Shown: positions 48,763 to 51,223, counted from the stretch's first letter. The stretch: 64,000 bases of DNA from Agelas oroides (GCA_949130485.1 OX422192.1:6239085-6303084), one strand, 5' to 3'. The notes: generated from the letters alone by a model not told the origin. Translations and numbers: made by a program.

Positions 48763-49830
48763 GTTAAGACCACTATGTTCAACAACGATATCTCGCAAAC
48801 GGTTTAAGTACTCACCGTCATTTTAGCACGAAACTGATGCTTATCACAGCGCGGAGCTCTACGACCACTCAGCGTCTTCATAGCTTCAAATTCACCCTGG
48901 TCAACAAAAGCCATTCACAACTGCCTGAGGCGCTGTCCGTTGCTTAGGACGCCATTTTCTAATTTTGTACGCATGCGCACACGAAGTCTCGTTCCCAGAC
49001 CAAAGACCACGGTCATTGGTCTGGAAGCGAGACTAGTACACAAGCAAAAGGGCCAGCGGGCAGTACGCGTGGCTGACACTGTCTTTCCCCCCCGCGGCAT
49101 TGGGCAAGGCTTATGAACACCACGTAGGTAAGGCGCTACCTACTTGTAGCTACACTAAAAATAGTCTACTCACAGCATTAGTGAACTGTAAAGCTAGGAT
49201 GGTCAGTTGTCAGTATGATAGTTTTCTGTGCTGCAGCTGGTCAGTCGCCAAGACAACTGAATCATGAAATTTGTTTCACAAAGTTCGGTAGGGAGAGTGG
49301 TTGGCCCTTCATCAGGTTCTAGCTGGCTATATTACACATAATTATTACATTCCTGGAACCACTACTAAACTGTCAACGCCGTTTCAAAAGTTCTGGTGTT
49401 GCAGTTACACTTGAAATATCAGAGAGTCGGTAGACTCTCTATGTAGGGATGGCGCCGATGCGCAATATATGCAATACTTAAGCAAAAGCCGTATAACTTC
49501 ACCACAAATACACTAAAAGCTTATTTAAGCGCCCAGGCTTCCTTTTTGAGTGGCTTTGTGATCAGCAAGACTCATATAATTGCCCAAAAGCCACGCGGAT
49601 GACAGCTAAACGCAAAAGTGTGCGGTAGCAAAAGTGCCATTTTTCGTATTCTTTCTTCTTTCTTCTTTCTTCTTTCTTTGTTCAGACCACTTGTCAAACA
49701 ACGATAACTCGAAAACGGCTTAGGTACTCACCTTGATTTTAGCACGAAATTGATGCTCGTCAAAGCGCGCAGCTTCACAACCCCTCAGCGTCTTCATAGC
49801 TTCAAATTTACCCTGGTCAACAAAAGCCAT
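241..49830 (-). CDS. Gene A: one-repeat-per-exon ankyrin gene (gene-level entry)
   Basis: Gene model on the minus strand: first exon 49830-49732 or 48914-48816, then eighteen ANK exons between 48063 and 9991, then C-terminal exons 6637-6448 and 434-241. With one first exon and all others the coding length is 2274 bp including stop, about 757 aa. Every ANK exon is 99 or 102 bp and phase 0 at both ends, and the two C-terminal exons share a phase-1 junction, so the model stays in frame throughout. ANK repeats are protein-binding solenoids; no signal peptide, membrane segment or catalytic domain is seen. The ligand and role are unknown. Introns range from about 0.3 kb to 15.9 kb and are full of transposons. 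Which exons reach mRNA cannot be told from sequence. Confidence 0.75.
489..898. mobile_element. MULE-like MITE (TAGCCT.. ends, 9-bp TSD)
   Basis: Terminal inverted repeats: the left end reads TAGCCTTGTTCCCAGGCCTC and the right end, reversed, reads TAGCCTCGTTCCCAGGACTC. The repeat continues inward with the CCTTCC and TTCATAATAATAC motifs seen in many introns here. Flanks are GGCCAGAGT (480-488) and GCCCAGAGT (899-907), a 9-bp target duplication with one mismatch. A 9-bp duplication is typical of Mutator-like elements. No transposase is encoded. It lies in the last intron of gene A. Confidence 0.7.
1191..1222 (-). repeat. (TTCAAGG)n tail at LINE 3' end
   Basis: About four to five copies of the heptamer TTCAAGG lie just outside the 3' end of the LINE, which is on the minus strand. 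CR1/L2-type LINEs often end in short tandem repeats rather than poly(A), so this probably marks the element's 3' terminus. Confidence 0.65.
1258..2058 (-). pseudogene. LINE C-terminal domain (post-RT)
   Basis: A 266-residue open frame follows the RT region. Near its N terminus is the pattern VDSENWIVSG, and ELAKRALKWPRHFSNTA follows, a pattern I associate with invertebrate LINE polyproteins after the RT. Near the C terminus CPLCDE..HIGHLLRVH looks like a CCHH zinc finger, probably for RNA or DNA binding during target-primed reverse transcription. The frame is intact over this stretch but is no longer in frame with the RT. Confidence 0.7.
2219..3001 (-). pseudogene. LINE reverse transcriptase (frameshifted)
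   Basis: Three frames cover the RT. 3001-2675 carries VVVPVYKGSGKDP and ESYRGVTL (fingers motifs 1-2). About 2660-2530 carries CLYDLQKTFDLVEYP (motif A, one catalytic Asp). 2524-2219 carries GGVKQGSFLPPALF (motif B) and HADDIRIL (motif C, the ADD catalytic pair). The order is right for a LINE RT, but at least two frameshifts separate the pieces, so no full enzyme can be made. Confidence 0.85.
3034..3678 (-). pseudogene. LINE linker between endonuclease and RT
   Basis: Two minus-strand frames (3678-3454 and 3348-3034) fill the space between endonuclease and RT. They contain the pattern WARHFSNLAK, which in LINEs usually precedes the RT palm. No catalytic motif is expected here. The frame change between the two pieces is another sign of decay. 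Confidence 0.6.
3688..4775 (-). pseudogene. LINE APE-type endonuclease, interrupted by a SINE
   Basis: The N-terminal piece (4775-4527) has LTIGCWNCHG, the start of an exonuclease-endonuclease-phosphatase fold. The C-terminal piece (about 4260-3688) has VIGVYMPC, IILGDFNAH and TSDHLPLF, the metal-binding and catalytic GDFN and SDH motifs. The two are separated by the SINE at 4261-4526. This domain nicks target DNA in LINE retrotransposition. The copy is inactive because of the insertion. Confidence 0.85.
4261..4526 (+). mobile_element. tRNA-derived SINE with Nin-DC-like core
   Basis: The head resembles a tRNA. The A box is TGGCCTATTGGTTAAAGC (4271-4288), and the B box GGTTCCAGTCCC ends near 4327. 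The centre around 4402-4440 contains GTCCTTCGGAGGGGACGTTA and GCCGTCGGTCCCG, which resembles from memory the conserved Nin-DC core of eumetazoan SINEs. The 3' end is A-rich (AAATAAATAAAAATA). It lies in the LINE endonuclease on the opposite strand. A clear target duplication was not found. Confidence 0.7.
4901..5416 (-). pseudogene. LINE N-terminal / ORF1-like segment
   Basis: A 171-residue open frame starts MNLLPRFCVSGELSKEEF and is followed by a region rich in charged residues with possible coiled coil (SVINSLKSSTAEIKIDLHLL). It precedes the endonuclease in element order, so it is probably an ORF1-type or N-terminal domain. I do not recognise a motif that fixes its function. In-frame stops lie just upstream of the Met. 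Confidence 0.5.
5417..6447. other. Gene A last intron: upstream part
   Basis: No exon is seen. Apart from the inverted-repeat element at 5790-6172 and possible LINE 5' sequence near 5417-5570, the stretch has only short open frames on both strands with no recognisable motif. Confidence 0.6.
5790..6172. mobile_element. Short inverted-repeat element (MITE)
   Basis: AGGCCCTTCCAACTGGT and TTCCTGTTTCTGGTCC near 5791-5826 recur inverted at about 6136-6171, giving an arm of about 35 bp with few mismatches and some 310 bases between. No coding capacity and no clear target duplication. Family unknown. Confidence 0.6.
6448..6637 (-). CDS. Gene A penultimate coding exon
   Basis: A 190-bp exon: acceptor TGTAG before 6637, donor GTAAGAA after 6448. 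It opens in phase 0 with EELLKKLRKAIKEKDEVSF, a charged helix, then KRMKELLDGSLAYAAYTG and ends VETLIQKGG plus one base. That single base fits the two-base start of exon 241-434. The stretch SLAYAAYTGFQPAVETLIQK resembles a degenerate ANK helix pair, so this may be a capping repeat leading into the C-terminal domain. It follows the last typical ANK exon (9991-10089), whose phase-0 end matches. I assign no function. Confidence 0.7.
7121..7841. mobile_element. MITE with ACCCCGGAATATGCTGATGG termini
   Basis: Left arm 7121-7151 and right arm 7809-7841 are inverted copies sharing GGACCCCGGAATATGCTG. The internal 650 bp has no transposase. Near 7545-7600 the minus strand has a tRNA-like box (GGTAGCTCAGAGAGTG), so part of the element may derive from a SINE or tRNA. 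Confidence 0.6.
8915..9353. mobile_element. Degenerate Tc1/pogo-like element
   Basis: The left end reads CAGTGGAATCCCTCTAGAG, a common Tc1/mariner/pogo-type terminus. The right end reversed reads ACACCCCTCAACAGTGGATA, which matches in the CCCTC..AGTGGA core only. The centre is a perfect hairpin (9130-9196). No transposase seen; the boundary call is tentative. Confidence 0.4.
9130..9196. repeat. Perfect 31-bp inverted repeat, 5-base loop
   Basis: Arms 9130-9160 and 9166-9196 are exact inverted copies beginning CTCCAATAGCGATTGTGG, with loop CCTTT. A perfect palindrome this long in otherwise decayed DNA implies recent formation or conversion. Confidence 0.95.
9991..10089 (-). CDS. Gene A ANK exon 18 (last typical repeat)
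   Basis: A 99-bp, 33-codon exon with acceptor CATCAG and donor GTAAGTG. It reads YTPLNLAVRA, then HVDTVRYLVDKGAD and ends IKIKDDNG. TPLN replaces the usual TPLH/TPLC, and Tyr replaces the Cys of VRCL. It is the most diverged of the 33-residue repeats, as expected for a terminal repeat. A plus-strand A-run (10104-10120) lies just upstream in the intron. Confidence 0.85.
10090..12272. other. Gene A intron
   Basis: No exon seen. Contains unit-type intron sequence near 11390-11640. Open frames at 10531-10890 (plus) and 10558-10761 (minus) overlap each other and have no motif. Confidence 0.6.
12273..12371 (-). CDS. Gene A ANK exon 17
   Basis: 99 bp, phase 0-0, donor GTAAGAA, acceptor AAACAG. One ANK repeat: YTPLCVAAANNHVDT, VRCLVDKGAD, INVKDEKG. 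It matches the array consensus except for an extra Ala before NNH. The acceptor sequence differs from the CATCAG of most copies but keeps AG. Confidence 0.9.
13396..13494 (-). CDS. Gene A ANK exon 16
   Basis: 99 bp, phase 0-0, donor GTAAGAG, acceptor CCTTAG. Repeat: YTPLYGAAVNNHVDT, VRCLVDKGAD, INVKDQKG. Its block (about 13.24-14.08 kb, with the next exon) is nearly the same as 21.35-22.86 kb, so exon pairs 16/15 and 10/9 come from one segmental duplication. Confidence 0.9.
13945..14046 (-). CDS. Gene A ANK exon 15 (34-residue type)
   Basis: 102 bp, 34 codons, phase 0-0, donor GTAAGTG. Repeat: LTPLHWAASKGHVNAVQ, CLLDKGADIHIKDDENG. The TPLHWAA start is the canonical ANK signature. The extra residue is the second Asp of the IKDDENG tail. 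The same repeat type recurs in exons 9 and 1 of this gene. Confidence 0.9.
14108..14437. mobile_element. Foldback MITE, copy 1
   Basis: The left arm reads TTCAACGAGCGCTCGAGACA and the right arm reversed reads TTCAACGTGCGCTCGAGACG. Both continue through GCCTT.TTGA, AGCACTGGTTG and GCTCACTAT, giving an arm of about 70-85 bp. A second copy lies at 37133-37457. No coding capacity. Confidence 0.7.
15307..15405 (-). CDS. Gene A ANK exon 14 (variant)
   Basis: 99 bp, phase 0-0, donor GTAATAG (a weaker +5 than the usual GTAAG). Repeat: RAPLCLAALNNHVDT, IGRLVYKGAD, INVKDKNG. Two departures are Ala for Thr in TPL and Tyr for Asp in LVDKGAD. The frame is open and splice sites have GT and AG, but weak conservation suggests relaxed constraint. 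Exon 8 (38691) is the closest relative. Confidence 0.8.
16388..16486 (-). CDS. Gene A ANK exon 13
   Basis: 99 bp, phase 0-0, donor GTAAGAG, acceptor TCTCATCAG. Repeat: RTPLCVAALLNHVDT, VRCLVDKGAD, INVKDEKG. Close to the array consensus, with Leu for Asn before NHV. Confidence 0.9.
17384..17482 (-). CDS. Gene A ANK exon 12
   Basis: 99 bp, phase 0-0, donor GTAAAGG, acceptor CATCAG. Repeat: HTPLFAGALHNHVDT, VRCLVDEGAD, INVKDENG. Gly replaces the second Ala of the first helix and Glu replaces Lys in VDKG. Relatives are exons 6 and 3 (40074, 44948). Confidence 0.88.
17755..18703. mobile_element. TA-flanked MITE (CAGTGCTCCAAAGC termini)
   Basis: Left end CAGTGCTCCAAAGCAAGAG, right end reversed CAGTGCTCCAAAGCAAAAG, then GCAAAACTTT in both. 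Flanking TA at 17753-17754 and 18704-18705; the paralogous intron at 41551-41570 shows the empty site with a single TA. A Tc1/mariner-type insertion of 949 bp without a recognisable transposase. Rearranged relatives lie near 28560-29170 and 35540-35905. Confidence 0.8.
18731..19729. mobile_element. MITE (CCRTATAG..GCGCTA family), copy with insertion
   Basis: Left end CCGTATAGCACCCAAATTTC after TA. The right end carries the complement of CGCCAAATTTTTGAGGGAC near 19706-19726. Relatives are 41585-42086 and 45344-45668. This copy is split by the hAT-like element 18873-19383. Right boundary approximate. No transposase seen. Confidence 0.65.
18873..19383. mobile_element. hAT-like MITE with 5-bp TSD, nested
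   Basis: Left end CAGAGCCGGAGCCAG, right end reversed CAGGGCCGGCGGCAA. The flanks repeat CTTTT (18868-18872 and 19384-19388). The paralogue at 41727-41745 lacks the insert and has CTTTT once. CAGRGCCGG ends with a 5-bp duplication suggest the hAT superfamily. 511 bp, non-coding. Confidence 0.75.
19745..20836. other. Gene A intron, duplicated at 43.0-43.9 kb
   Basis: No exon seen. From about 20000 to 20836 it is nearly the same as 43080-43919, including TCACATCAAACAGACCTGTG. This is one of the clearest segmental duplications in the array. Confidence 0.75.
20837..20935 (-). pseudogene. Gene A ANK exon 11, damaged donor
   Basis: A 99-bp ANK repeat (CTPLCVAALNNHVDT, VRCLVDKGAH, INVKDEKG) followed on the minus strand by GGTGGGAG instead of GTAAGAG. 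One extra G precedes the GT, so use of that GT would shift the frame, and the +3 to +5 positions do not fit a donor. His replaces the Asp of GAD. It is probably skipped, which keeps the frame because the exon is 99 bp. Confidence 0.7.
21500..21598 (-). CDS. Gene A ANK exon 10
   Basis: 99 bp, phase 0-0, donor GTAAGAG, acceptor CATTAG. Repeat: YTPLYGAAVNNHVDT, VRCLVDKGAD, MNVKDEKG. It differs from its duplicate (exon 16, 13396) by Met for Ile and Glu for Gln. Confidence 0.9.
21832..22521. mobile_element. TA-flanked MITE (GCGTACGGTCCCC termini)
   Basis: Left end GCGTACGGTCCCCTATTATG. The right end reversed is the same, followed by a second copy of CCCCTATTATGGCCA. TA at 21830-21831 and 22522-22523. 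The duplicate block at 13.7 kb has the uninterrupted AAGTAACAAGC, so this 690-bp element inserted after the segmental duplication. Non-coding, Tc1/mariner-like. Confidence 0.88.
22725..22826 (-). CDS. Gene A ANK exon 9 (34-residue type)
   Basis: 102 bp, phase 0-0, donor GTAAGTG, acceptor CATCAG. Repeat: LTPLYWAASKGHVNAVQ, CLLDKGADIHIKDDENG. Differs from exon 15 by Tyr for His in TPLHW. The intron before it in the transcript is the largest (15.9 kb) and carries the big transposon nest and the DIRS-like element. Confidence 0.9.
23333..25835. repeat. Long inverted repeat (about 200-230 bp arms)
   Basis: 23333-23540 recurs inverted at about 25605-25835. Shared words include GGGATCGTCTAAGTTCACA, CGCATAATCGCGATAACCCT and AGCATGCATTCAGAGAGTAT. 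About 2.05 kb lies between, with only unrecognised short frames. It may be a separate foldback element inside the 23013-28202 transposon. Confidence 0.75.
26057..26152. repeat. Near-perfect 31-bp inverted repeat
   Basis: Arms 26057-26087 and 26122-26152 (TATTTGATG.GTGAGAGGGC) are inverted with one mismatch, with a 34-base loop. Possibly a tiny MITE or structure-forming palindrome. Confidence 0.8.
26884..28002 (+). pseudogene. RecQ-like DNA helicase fragment, split by an insertion
   Basis: From ATG 26884 the frame reads MAGKSEDFDKALK, FTLKAEQLDAIKCICDGKDV and WLPTGFGKSICYE, the RecQ-type motif 0 region and Walker A motif I. It runs on to PFVFNCKHSD near 27092. After the inserted element (about 27108-27935) another frame at 27946-28002 reads VVLVVSPLVSLIMEA, the motif Ia region that normally follows, and ends in a stop. 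RecQ helicases unwind DNA 3' to 5', but only the first part of lobe 1 is here, so no activity is expected. Confidence 0.85.
27108..27935. mobile_element. Inverted-repeat element inside the RecQ fragment
   Basis: GGTGTCACAGCGGATCCGAT at the left and the complement of GGTGTCACAGGAAATCCGAT at the right. Subterminal copies of GGATCCGATCC and CCGCTAGCG occur near both ends. It separates helicase motif I from motif Ia. No transposase seen and no clear target duplication. Confidence 0.65.
28430..28774. repeat. Perfect 50-bp inverted repeat (foldback)
   Basis: Arms 28430-28479 and 28725-28774 match base for base when inverted (CATGTTTTCTGAATGGGG...), with 245 bp between. The spacer carries GTATATATATATATAC and sequence of the 17755-18703 family. 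An identical pair implies recent formation. Confidence 0.9.
28560..29180. mobile_element. Rearranged relative of the 17755-18703 MITE
   Basis: GCAAAAGAGCAAAACTTTCA, GGAATGCCCACCC and ACTAAAATGGCTGAAAGTTA match parts of the 17755-18703 element, but in altered order and orientation. Boundaries are not clear. Confidence 0.5.
29386..29849 (+). repeat. Exact 232-bp tandem duplication
   Basis: 29386-29617 and 29618-29849 appear identical by eye, each starting TAGGGGGATAGTAAAACACC and ending CTTCTTCGCAGGG. A diverged inverted copy lies at about 35310-35530. The unit is open in one frame (ELAMSLDP, DLPELVK, VDFFAG) and precedes the gag-like frame, so it may be an end repeat of the DIRS-like element. 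An assembly artefact is possible. Confidence 0.85.
30169..30984 (+). pseudogene. DIRS-like gag protein (ORF1)
   Basis: A 271-codon open frame. It has KRQVTSILEWVQCFGIYIAV, LLGYQALIIEAHMEY, ARIDPTLWNMAFTGQAKAK, and a C-terminal cysteine/histidine cluster beginning ICYAWN and continuing C..PGCRYQHICLQC, a zinc-knuckle-like pattern typical of DIRS gag proteins. The true start is unclear, since the overlapping frame 29577-30389 also runs in. It may be near intact, but its partner genes are dead. Confidence 0.65.
31131..31400 (+). mobile_element. Internal fragment of the TTAACAAC-ended family
   Basis: CAGTGCATGGCGGCTGTTG, ATGGCCCATTCTTCTGC and TTTCACCTTGTACGGACTCC match the left half of 42233-42952. 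The part GGGCCTGGTCAGCACTGGAT is present twice, at about 31097-31146 and 31187-31235. The TIR end is missing. Confidence 0.65.
31557..32508. mobile_element. Inverted-repeat element of unknown family
   Basis: GGTAGGACAACCTTGAA at 31557-31573 and its exact complement at 32492-32508 bracket 952 bp without a recognisable product. TTAA precedes the left end, and TTAA follows the right end after one extra base, so a TTAA target site is possible but not proven. Confidence 0.6.
32976..33496. mobile_element. hAT-like MITE with 5-bp TSD inside the RT
   Basis: Left end CAAGGCCGTAGACAAG, right end reversed CAGGGCCGTAGACAAG, followed in both by GGGGGTGC. Flanks CACTC at 32971-32975 and 33497-33501. Without the insert the RT frame runs on across the site, which supports these exact ends. 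Contains the nested element 33052-33412. Confidence 0.8.
33052..33412. mobile_element. TA-flanked MITE nested in the hAT-like MITE
   Basis: Ends CCGTAGATCGGGA and TCCCGATCTACGG with TA on both sides (33050-33051, 33413-33414). 361 bp. Subterminal ATTTTCACGTTAAAA resembles common Tc1/mariner MITEs. Non-coding. Confidence 0.85.
34532..34661 (-). mobile_element. Right-end fragment of the TTAACAAC-ended family
   Basis: GGTGCACCCACCCACCTCCC through ATCGGTTGTTAA matches the right arm of 42233-42952. Only about 130 bp is present, inserted between RNase H and recombinase remains of the DIRS-like element. Confidence 0.75.
34675..34858 (+). pseudogene. Tyrosine recombinase C terminus, catalytic Arg lost
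   Basis: The frame reads NMHSF, a stop, IGAAPTAKDAGISDIHIKML, then GHWKSNAYQ. Tyrosine recombinases have HxxR followed by a nucleophilic Tyr. Here His is at 34704-34706, and the Arg position holds TGA (34713-34715), one C-to-T step from CGA. The Tyr of NAYQ remains. The rest of the enzyme is missing. Confidence 0.75.
34860..35100. other. DIRS-like 3' region
   Basis: No coding signal. Contains GGAGGGAAAGGCTC and the inverted-type pair TGAGGAGCCC / GGGCCTCA. Probably non-coding 3' part of the element. Confidence 0.4.
35310..35530 (-). repeat. Inverted, diverged copy of the 232-bp repeat
   Basis: On the minus strand it reads GTTGAACGCAGAGGTC and TCTGGTGTACCCAGCGAGC, ending TCGACTTCTTCGCAGGG, matching 29386-29849 with roughly one change in eight to ten bases. 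Taken as the inverted right end of the DIRS-like element. Confidence 0.65.
35900..36110 (-). mobile_element. Repeat carrying a 'CKAIGRNFN' peptide frame, copy 1
   Basis: The minus strand reads MHCKAIGRNFNSDDEFFHDT and later YDYHLELLQ. Related frames occur at 51898-52137 and about 60590-60790. In the last two copies the unit follows TGTAGGGATGGCCCAGTTTT. Possibly an eroded transposon exon; the family is not recognised. Confidence 0.5.
36120..37130. other. Intron/repeat spacer, nothing assigned
   Basis: No exon, RNA or clear repeat end was found. A short stretch near 36850-36900 (TTAGCCTCATACCAGGCTCC with a partial complement) may be a small decayed TAGCCTC-type MITE. Confidence 0.5.
37133..37457. 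mobile_element. Foldback MITE, copy 2
   Basis: Same family as 14108-14437: left arm GTTCAGTTCAACGAGTGCTC, right arm reversed GTTCAGTTCAAGTGTGCTTG. Sequence after the element (CAGAAGTCTAGGT, TGATGGTCAAGTATTTCAA) also matches 14430-14780, so the element was carried in a larger duplicated block. Confidence 0.7.
38085..38160 (-). other. tRNA-like sequence (SINE head or tRNA pseudogene)
   Basis: The minus strand has an A-box-like TGGCTCAGAAGGTAGAGC, a D stem GCTC/GAGC, an anticodon arm TCAGT-GTACTAA-GCTGA (anticodon ACT) and a B-box-like GTTCAAGTCCC. The T stem and acceptor stem do not pair, so it is not a working tRNA. Flanking 60-bp segments at 37884-37942 and 38215-38280 are direct repeats. 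Confidence 0.5.
38691..38789 (-). CDS. Gene A ANK exon 8
   Basis: 99 bp, phase 0-0, donor GTAAGAG, acceptor CTCATCAG. Repeat: RAPLCVAALNNHVDT, IGCLVDKGAD, INVKDKNG. Shares RAPL and DTIG with exon 14. It is the first ANK exon upstream of the 15.9-kb transposon-filled intron. Confidence 0.88.
39098..39196 (-). CDS. Gene A ANK exon 7
   Basis: 99 bp, phase 0-0, donor GTAAGAG. Repeat: CTPLCVAALKNHVDT, VRCLVDKGAD, INFKDEKG. The INFK variant (Phe for Val) is shared only with exon 4 (43920), evidence that those two blocks are a recent duplication. The intron to exon 8 is only about 0.3 kb, the smallest here. Confidence 0.9.
40074..40172 (-). CDS. Gene A ANK exon 6
   Basis: 99 bp, phase 0-0, donor GTAAGCG, acceptor CATCAG. 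Repeat: HTPLFAAALNNHVDT, VRCLVDKGAD, INVKDENG. Nearly the same as exon 3 (44948), which however ends in Glu. Confidence 0.9.
41189..41287 (-). CDS. Gene A ANK exon 5
   Basis: 99 bp, phase 0-0, donor GTAAGAG, acceptor CATCAG. Repeat: RTPLFAAALNNHVDT, VRCLVDKGAD, INVKDEKG. It combines the TPLFAA start of exons 3 and 6 with the DEKG end of others, which suggests recombination or conversion between units. Confidence 0.9.
41585..42086. mobile_element. MITE (CCATATAG..GCGCTA family), uninterrupted copy
   Basis: Left end CCATATAGTGCCAAATTTTC, right end reversed CCACATAGCGCCAAATTTTT; TA on both sides (41583-41584 and 42087-42088). Units without it read CAACATGCATGTTTGG at this point. 502 bp. Internal frames on both strands have no recognised motif. 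Confidence 0.75.
42233..42952. mobile_element. Long-TIR element (TTAACAAC ends), full copy
   Basis: Left end TTAACAACTGATGATG, right end reversed TTAACAACCGATGACTCC. The arms of about 240 bp each continue inward through AGTTGGC.CAATC, GAAGATAGGTTCTGCGCTAG and GGCGGCTGTTG. The central 150-200 bp is unique. 720 bp, no transposase. Fragments lie at 31131, 34532, 45771 and, diverged, about 9360-9660. Confidence 0.8.
43920..44018 (-). CDS. Gene A ANK exon 4
   Basis: 99 bp, phase 0-0, donor GTAAGAG. Repeat: CTPLCVAALNNHVDT, VRCLVDKGAD, INFKDEKG. Flanking DNA combines the 20.0-20.95 kb block on the left with the 39.1-39.3 kb block on the right, as if a crossover fell at the exon. Confidence 0.9.
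44948..45046 (-). CDS. Gene A ANK exon 3, Gly-to-Glu at the donor
   Basis: 99 bp, phase 0-0, donor GTAAGCG. Repeat: HTPLFAAALNNHVDT, VRCLVDKGAD, INVKDENE. The last codon is GAG (Glu) where other repeats have Gly, a structural residue in the ANK beta-hairpin loop. The same change puts A at -2 and keeps G at -1, so splicing should remain possible. Confidence 0.87.
45344..45668. mobile_element. MITE (CCATATAG family), 3'-truncated copy
   Basis: Starts CCATATAGTACCAAATTTTC after TA and follows 41585-42086 until about 45668, where CCTATACGAG joins unit intron sequence (TCGAACTAAGACC). The right end is deleted. Confidence 0.65.
45771..45985. mobile_element. Left-end fragment of the TTAACAAC-ended family
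   Basis: Matches the left arm of 42233-42952 (TTAACAACCGATGATGCCG, GAAGATAGGTTCTGCGCTAG, CATAGAAAATGCTCCTT), then stops. Confidence 0.75.
45986..46200. other. Unassigned unique stretch
   Basis: Not seen elsewhere in the window. The minus strand is open over about 35 codons (QFTVEVLPRPATIG, VLTEVLGIQES) with no splice support. It may be a captured exon piece or element core. Confidence 0.3.
47118..47216 (-). CDS. Gene A ANK exon 2
   Basis: 99 bp, phase 0-0, donor GTAAATT (weaker than GTAAG). Repeat: YTPLCVAALHNHVDI, VRCLVDKGAD, INVKSEKG. Ser replaces the usual Asp of VKDE through a small rearrangement of the codons, but the frame is kept. Confidence 0.85.
47962..48063 (-). CDS. Gene A ANK exon 1 (34-residue type)
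   Basis: 102 bp, phase 0-0, donor GTAAGTT, acceptor CATCAG. Repeat: LTPLHWAASKGHVNAVQ, CLLDKGADIHIKDYESG. It is the first ANK exon after the two candidate first exons, and its phase-0 start matches their phase-0 ends. Confidence 0.88.
48722..48762 (+). repeat. (TTTC)n microsatellite
   Basis: About ten copies of TTTC lie in the first intron of gene A. The paralogous position in the second copy (49651-49680) has an irregular TTC/TTTC run. Confidence 0.95.
48816..48914 (-). CDS. Gene A first coding exon, proximal copy
   Basis: The ATG at 48914-48912 opens 33 codons, MAFVDQGEFEAMKTL to HQFRAKMT, and ends in phase 0 at donor GTGAGTA. No ANK motif and no signal peptide are seen. The second copy at 49732-49830 agrees at 24 of 33 residues, with the differences clustered in the middle. 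Upstream (48968-48983) is GCATGCGC, an NRF1-like element common in metazoan CpG promoters. Matching phase with ANK exon 1 supports it as the gene start. Confidence 0.7.
48915..49130 (-). promoter_or_regulatory. Putative promoter, proximal copy
   Basis: Upstream of ATG 48914 the DNA is richer in CpG than its surroundings and holds ACGCATGCGCAC (NRF1-like) and GTCTCGTTCCCAGACC with its inverted partner. No TATA box was seen. The call is inferred from position. Confidence 0.4.
49732..49830 (-). CDS. Gene A first coding exon, distal copy
   Basis: The ATG at 49830-49828 opens 33 codons, MAFVDQGKFEAMKTL to HQFRAKIK, ending in phase 0 at a good donor, AAG|GTGAGT. Conservation of start, length, phase and donor with the proximal copy suggests that both are usable alternative first exons. 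It lies about 0.92 kb upstream of the other and is followed by its own intron microsatellite. Confidence 0.65.
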
Positions 49831-50439
49831 TCACAACACTCTGAGGCTGTTGTCTGTTGCTTAGGACGCCATTTTCTAATTTTGTACGCATGTGCACACG
49901 AAGTCTCGTTCCCAGACCCAAGATCACGTTTTTATACTGGAAACATTCAAAAACTGGAGGCGGGAACGGCCTGGGAACAAGGCTCTACGCATGGCTGGCA
50001 CGGTCTTTCCCCCACGGCATTGGGCAAGGCTTATGAACACCACGTAGGTAAGGGGCTGCATTCAGCTGCCTACTTGTAGCTACACTAAAAGTAGCCTACT
50101 CACAACTTTAGTGAACTGTCAAGCTAGGATGGTCAGTTATCTACTTTTCTGTGCTGCAGCTGGTCAGTCGTCATGTGCCTTTGACAACTGAATCATGAAA
50201 CTGGTTTCACAAAGTTCGGTAGGGAGAGTGGTTGGCCCTTCATCAGGTACTAGCTGGCTATATTACACATAATTATTAAATGCCTGGAACCACTACTAAA
50301 CTGTCAACGCCGTTTCAAGTTCTGGTGTTGTGGTTACACTTGAAATATTCTTCTTAGGCTTAGGTCTAACTGTAACTGAGATTAACATCAAAAAAGTACA
50401 GAAACAAGACTTTAAAAACATTAAAAATGTAAAAATAAT

Positions 50440-50528
50440 GTAGGGATGGCATGCCAAAAAGTATGCAAACAAGGTAGGGATAATGCATGAAAGCAAATGT
50501 CAACATATTGGCAAAGCCCCATCCCTAC
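50440..50528 (+). mobile_element. 89-bp MITE (GTAGGGATGG ends), copy 1
   Basis: Starts GTAGGGATGGCATGCC and ends GGCAAAGCCCCATCCCTAC, so the TIR is GTAGGGATGG. The left flank is AAAAATGTAAAAATAAT and the right flank CTTTTTCACACTGCAG. Confidence 0.85.
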
Positions 50529-51134
50529 ATCTTTTTCACACTGCAGTTAGACAGCGTGCTTGAGTTGAGAGCTGAATCTGCAGCCATCCATGCAGCTATT
50601 AATGCTGTGCATGAGTACTTGAGTTTTACACACTGATTATAATGATCAGTCTGCAGGCCACTCAAGCTCAGTGTCTAGGTTATGCCAGAGACATATAACA
50701 ATGGTGCCACTGTCACGGCAAAAAAAAATACTAACCTTGGTAGCTACCTACAAGGCACACATATCTATACAGCTGATGCTAGATCATGTCATGGCCACGT
50801 GGGAGGAGGAAAGTGGCCTCAGGATGAGGCTAAAACCATGCCATGCGCCATGAACTTTTACTATGATAACTCCGCAGTCTACTCCAAGTCACTGCTTAAG
50901 TTGTTTTAAGAGGTTTCGTATAACACAATGCTACCAAGTGTACCACTATAAACTACCTGGTACCTACCAACGAGGCGTGGATCATACCAGCCTCATTCCC
51001 AGGCCATGTGGGAGGAGCTAGGAAGTGGCCTGAGAACGAGGCTACAACCATGAACTGCCAGTAACGGTTGGAGTGAACTTGTGGTACGTTTTAGGAAGCC
51101 CCCATGCACTGTCTAACTGCAGTGTGAAAGTGAT

Positions 51135-51223
51135 GTAGGGATGGGGCTTTGTCAATATGTTGACCTTTGCTTTCATGCATTATCCCTACCTTGTTTGCAT
51201 ACTTTTTGGCATGCCATTCCTAC
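51135..51223 (-). mobile_element. 89-bp MITE, copy 2 (inverted)
   Basis: Same length and ends as copy 1, in opposite orientation. Flanks are also shared and inverted (CTGCAGTGTGAAAGTGAT), so a larger block was duplicated. Confidence 0.85.

Larger units (their letters stand above)
48490..50345. repeat. Tandem duplication (about 930 bp) holding both first exons
   Basis: AGAGAGTCGGTAGACTCTCT then GTAGGGATGGCGCCGA open both copies, at about 48493 and 49423. Both copies carry TATGCAATACTTAAGCAAAA, a pyrimidine microsatellite, the first exon, a promoter-like region and CACAAAGTTCGGTAGGGAGA. Identity is roughly 85-90% by eye. AGAGAGTC/GACTCTCT makes a small palindrome at each start. Confidence 0.8.
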
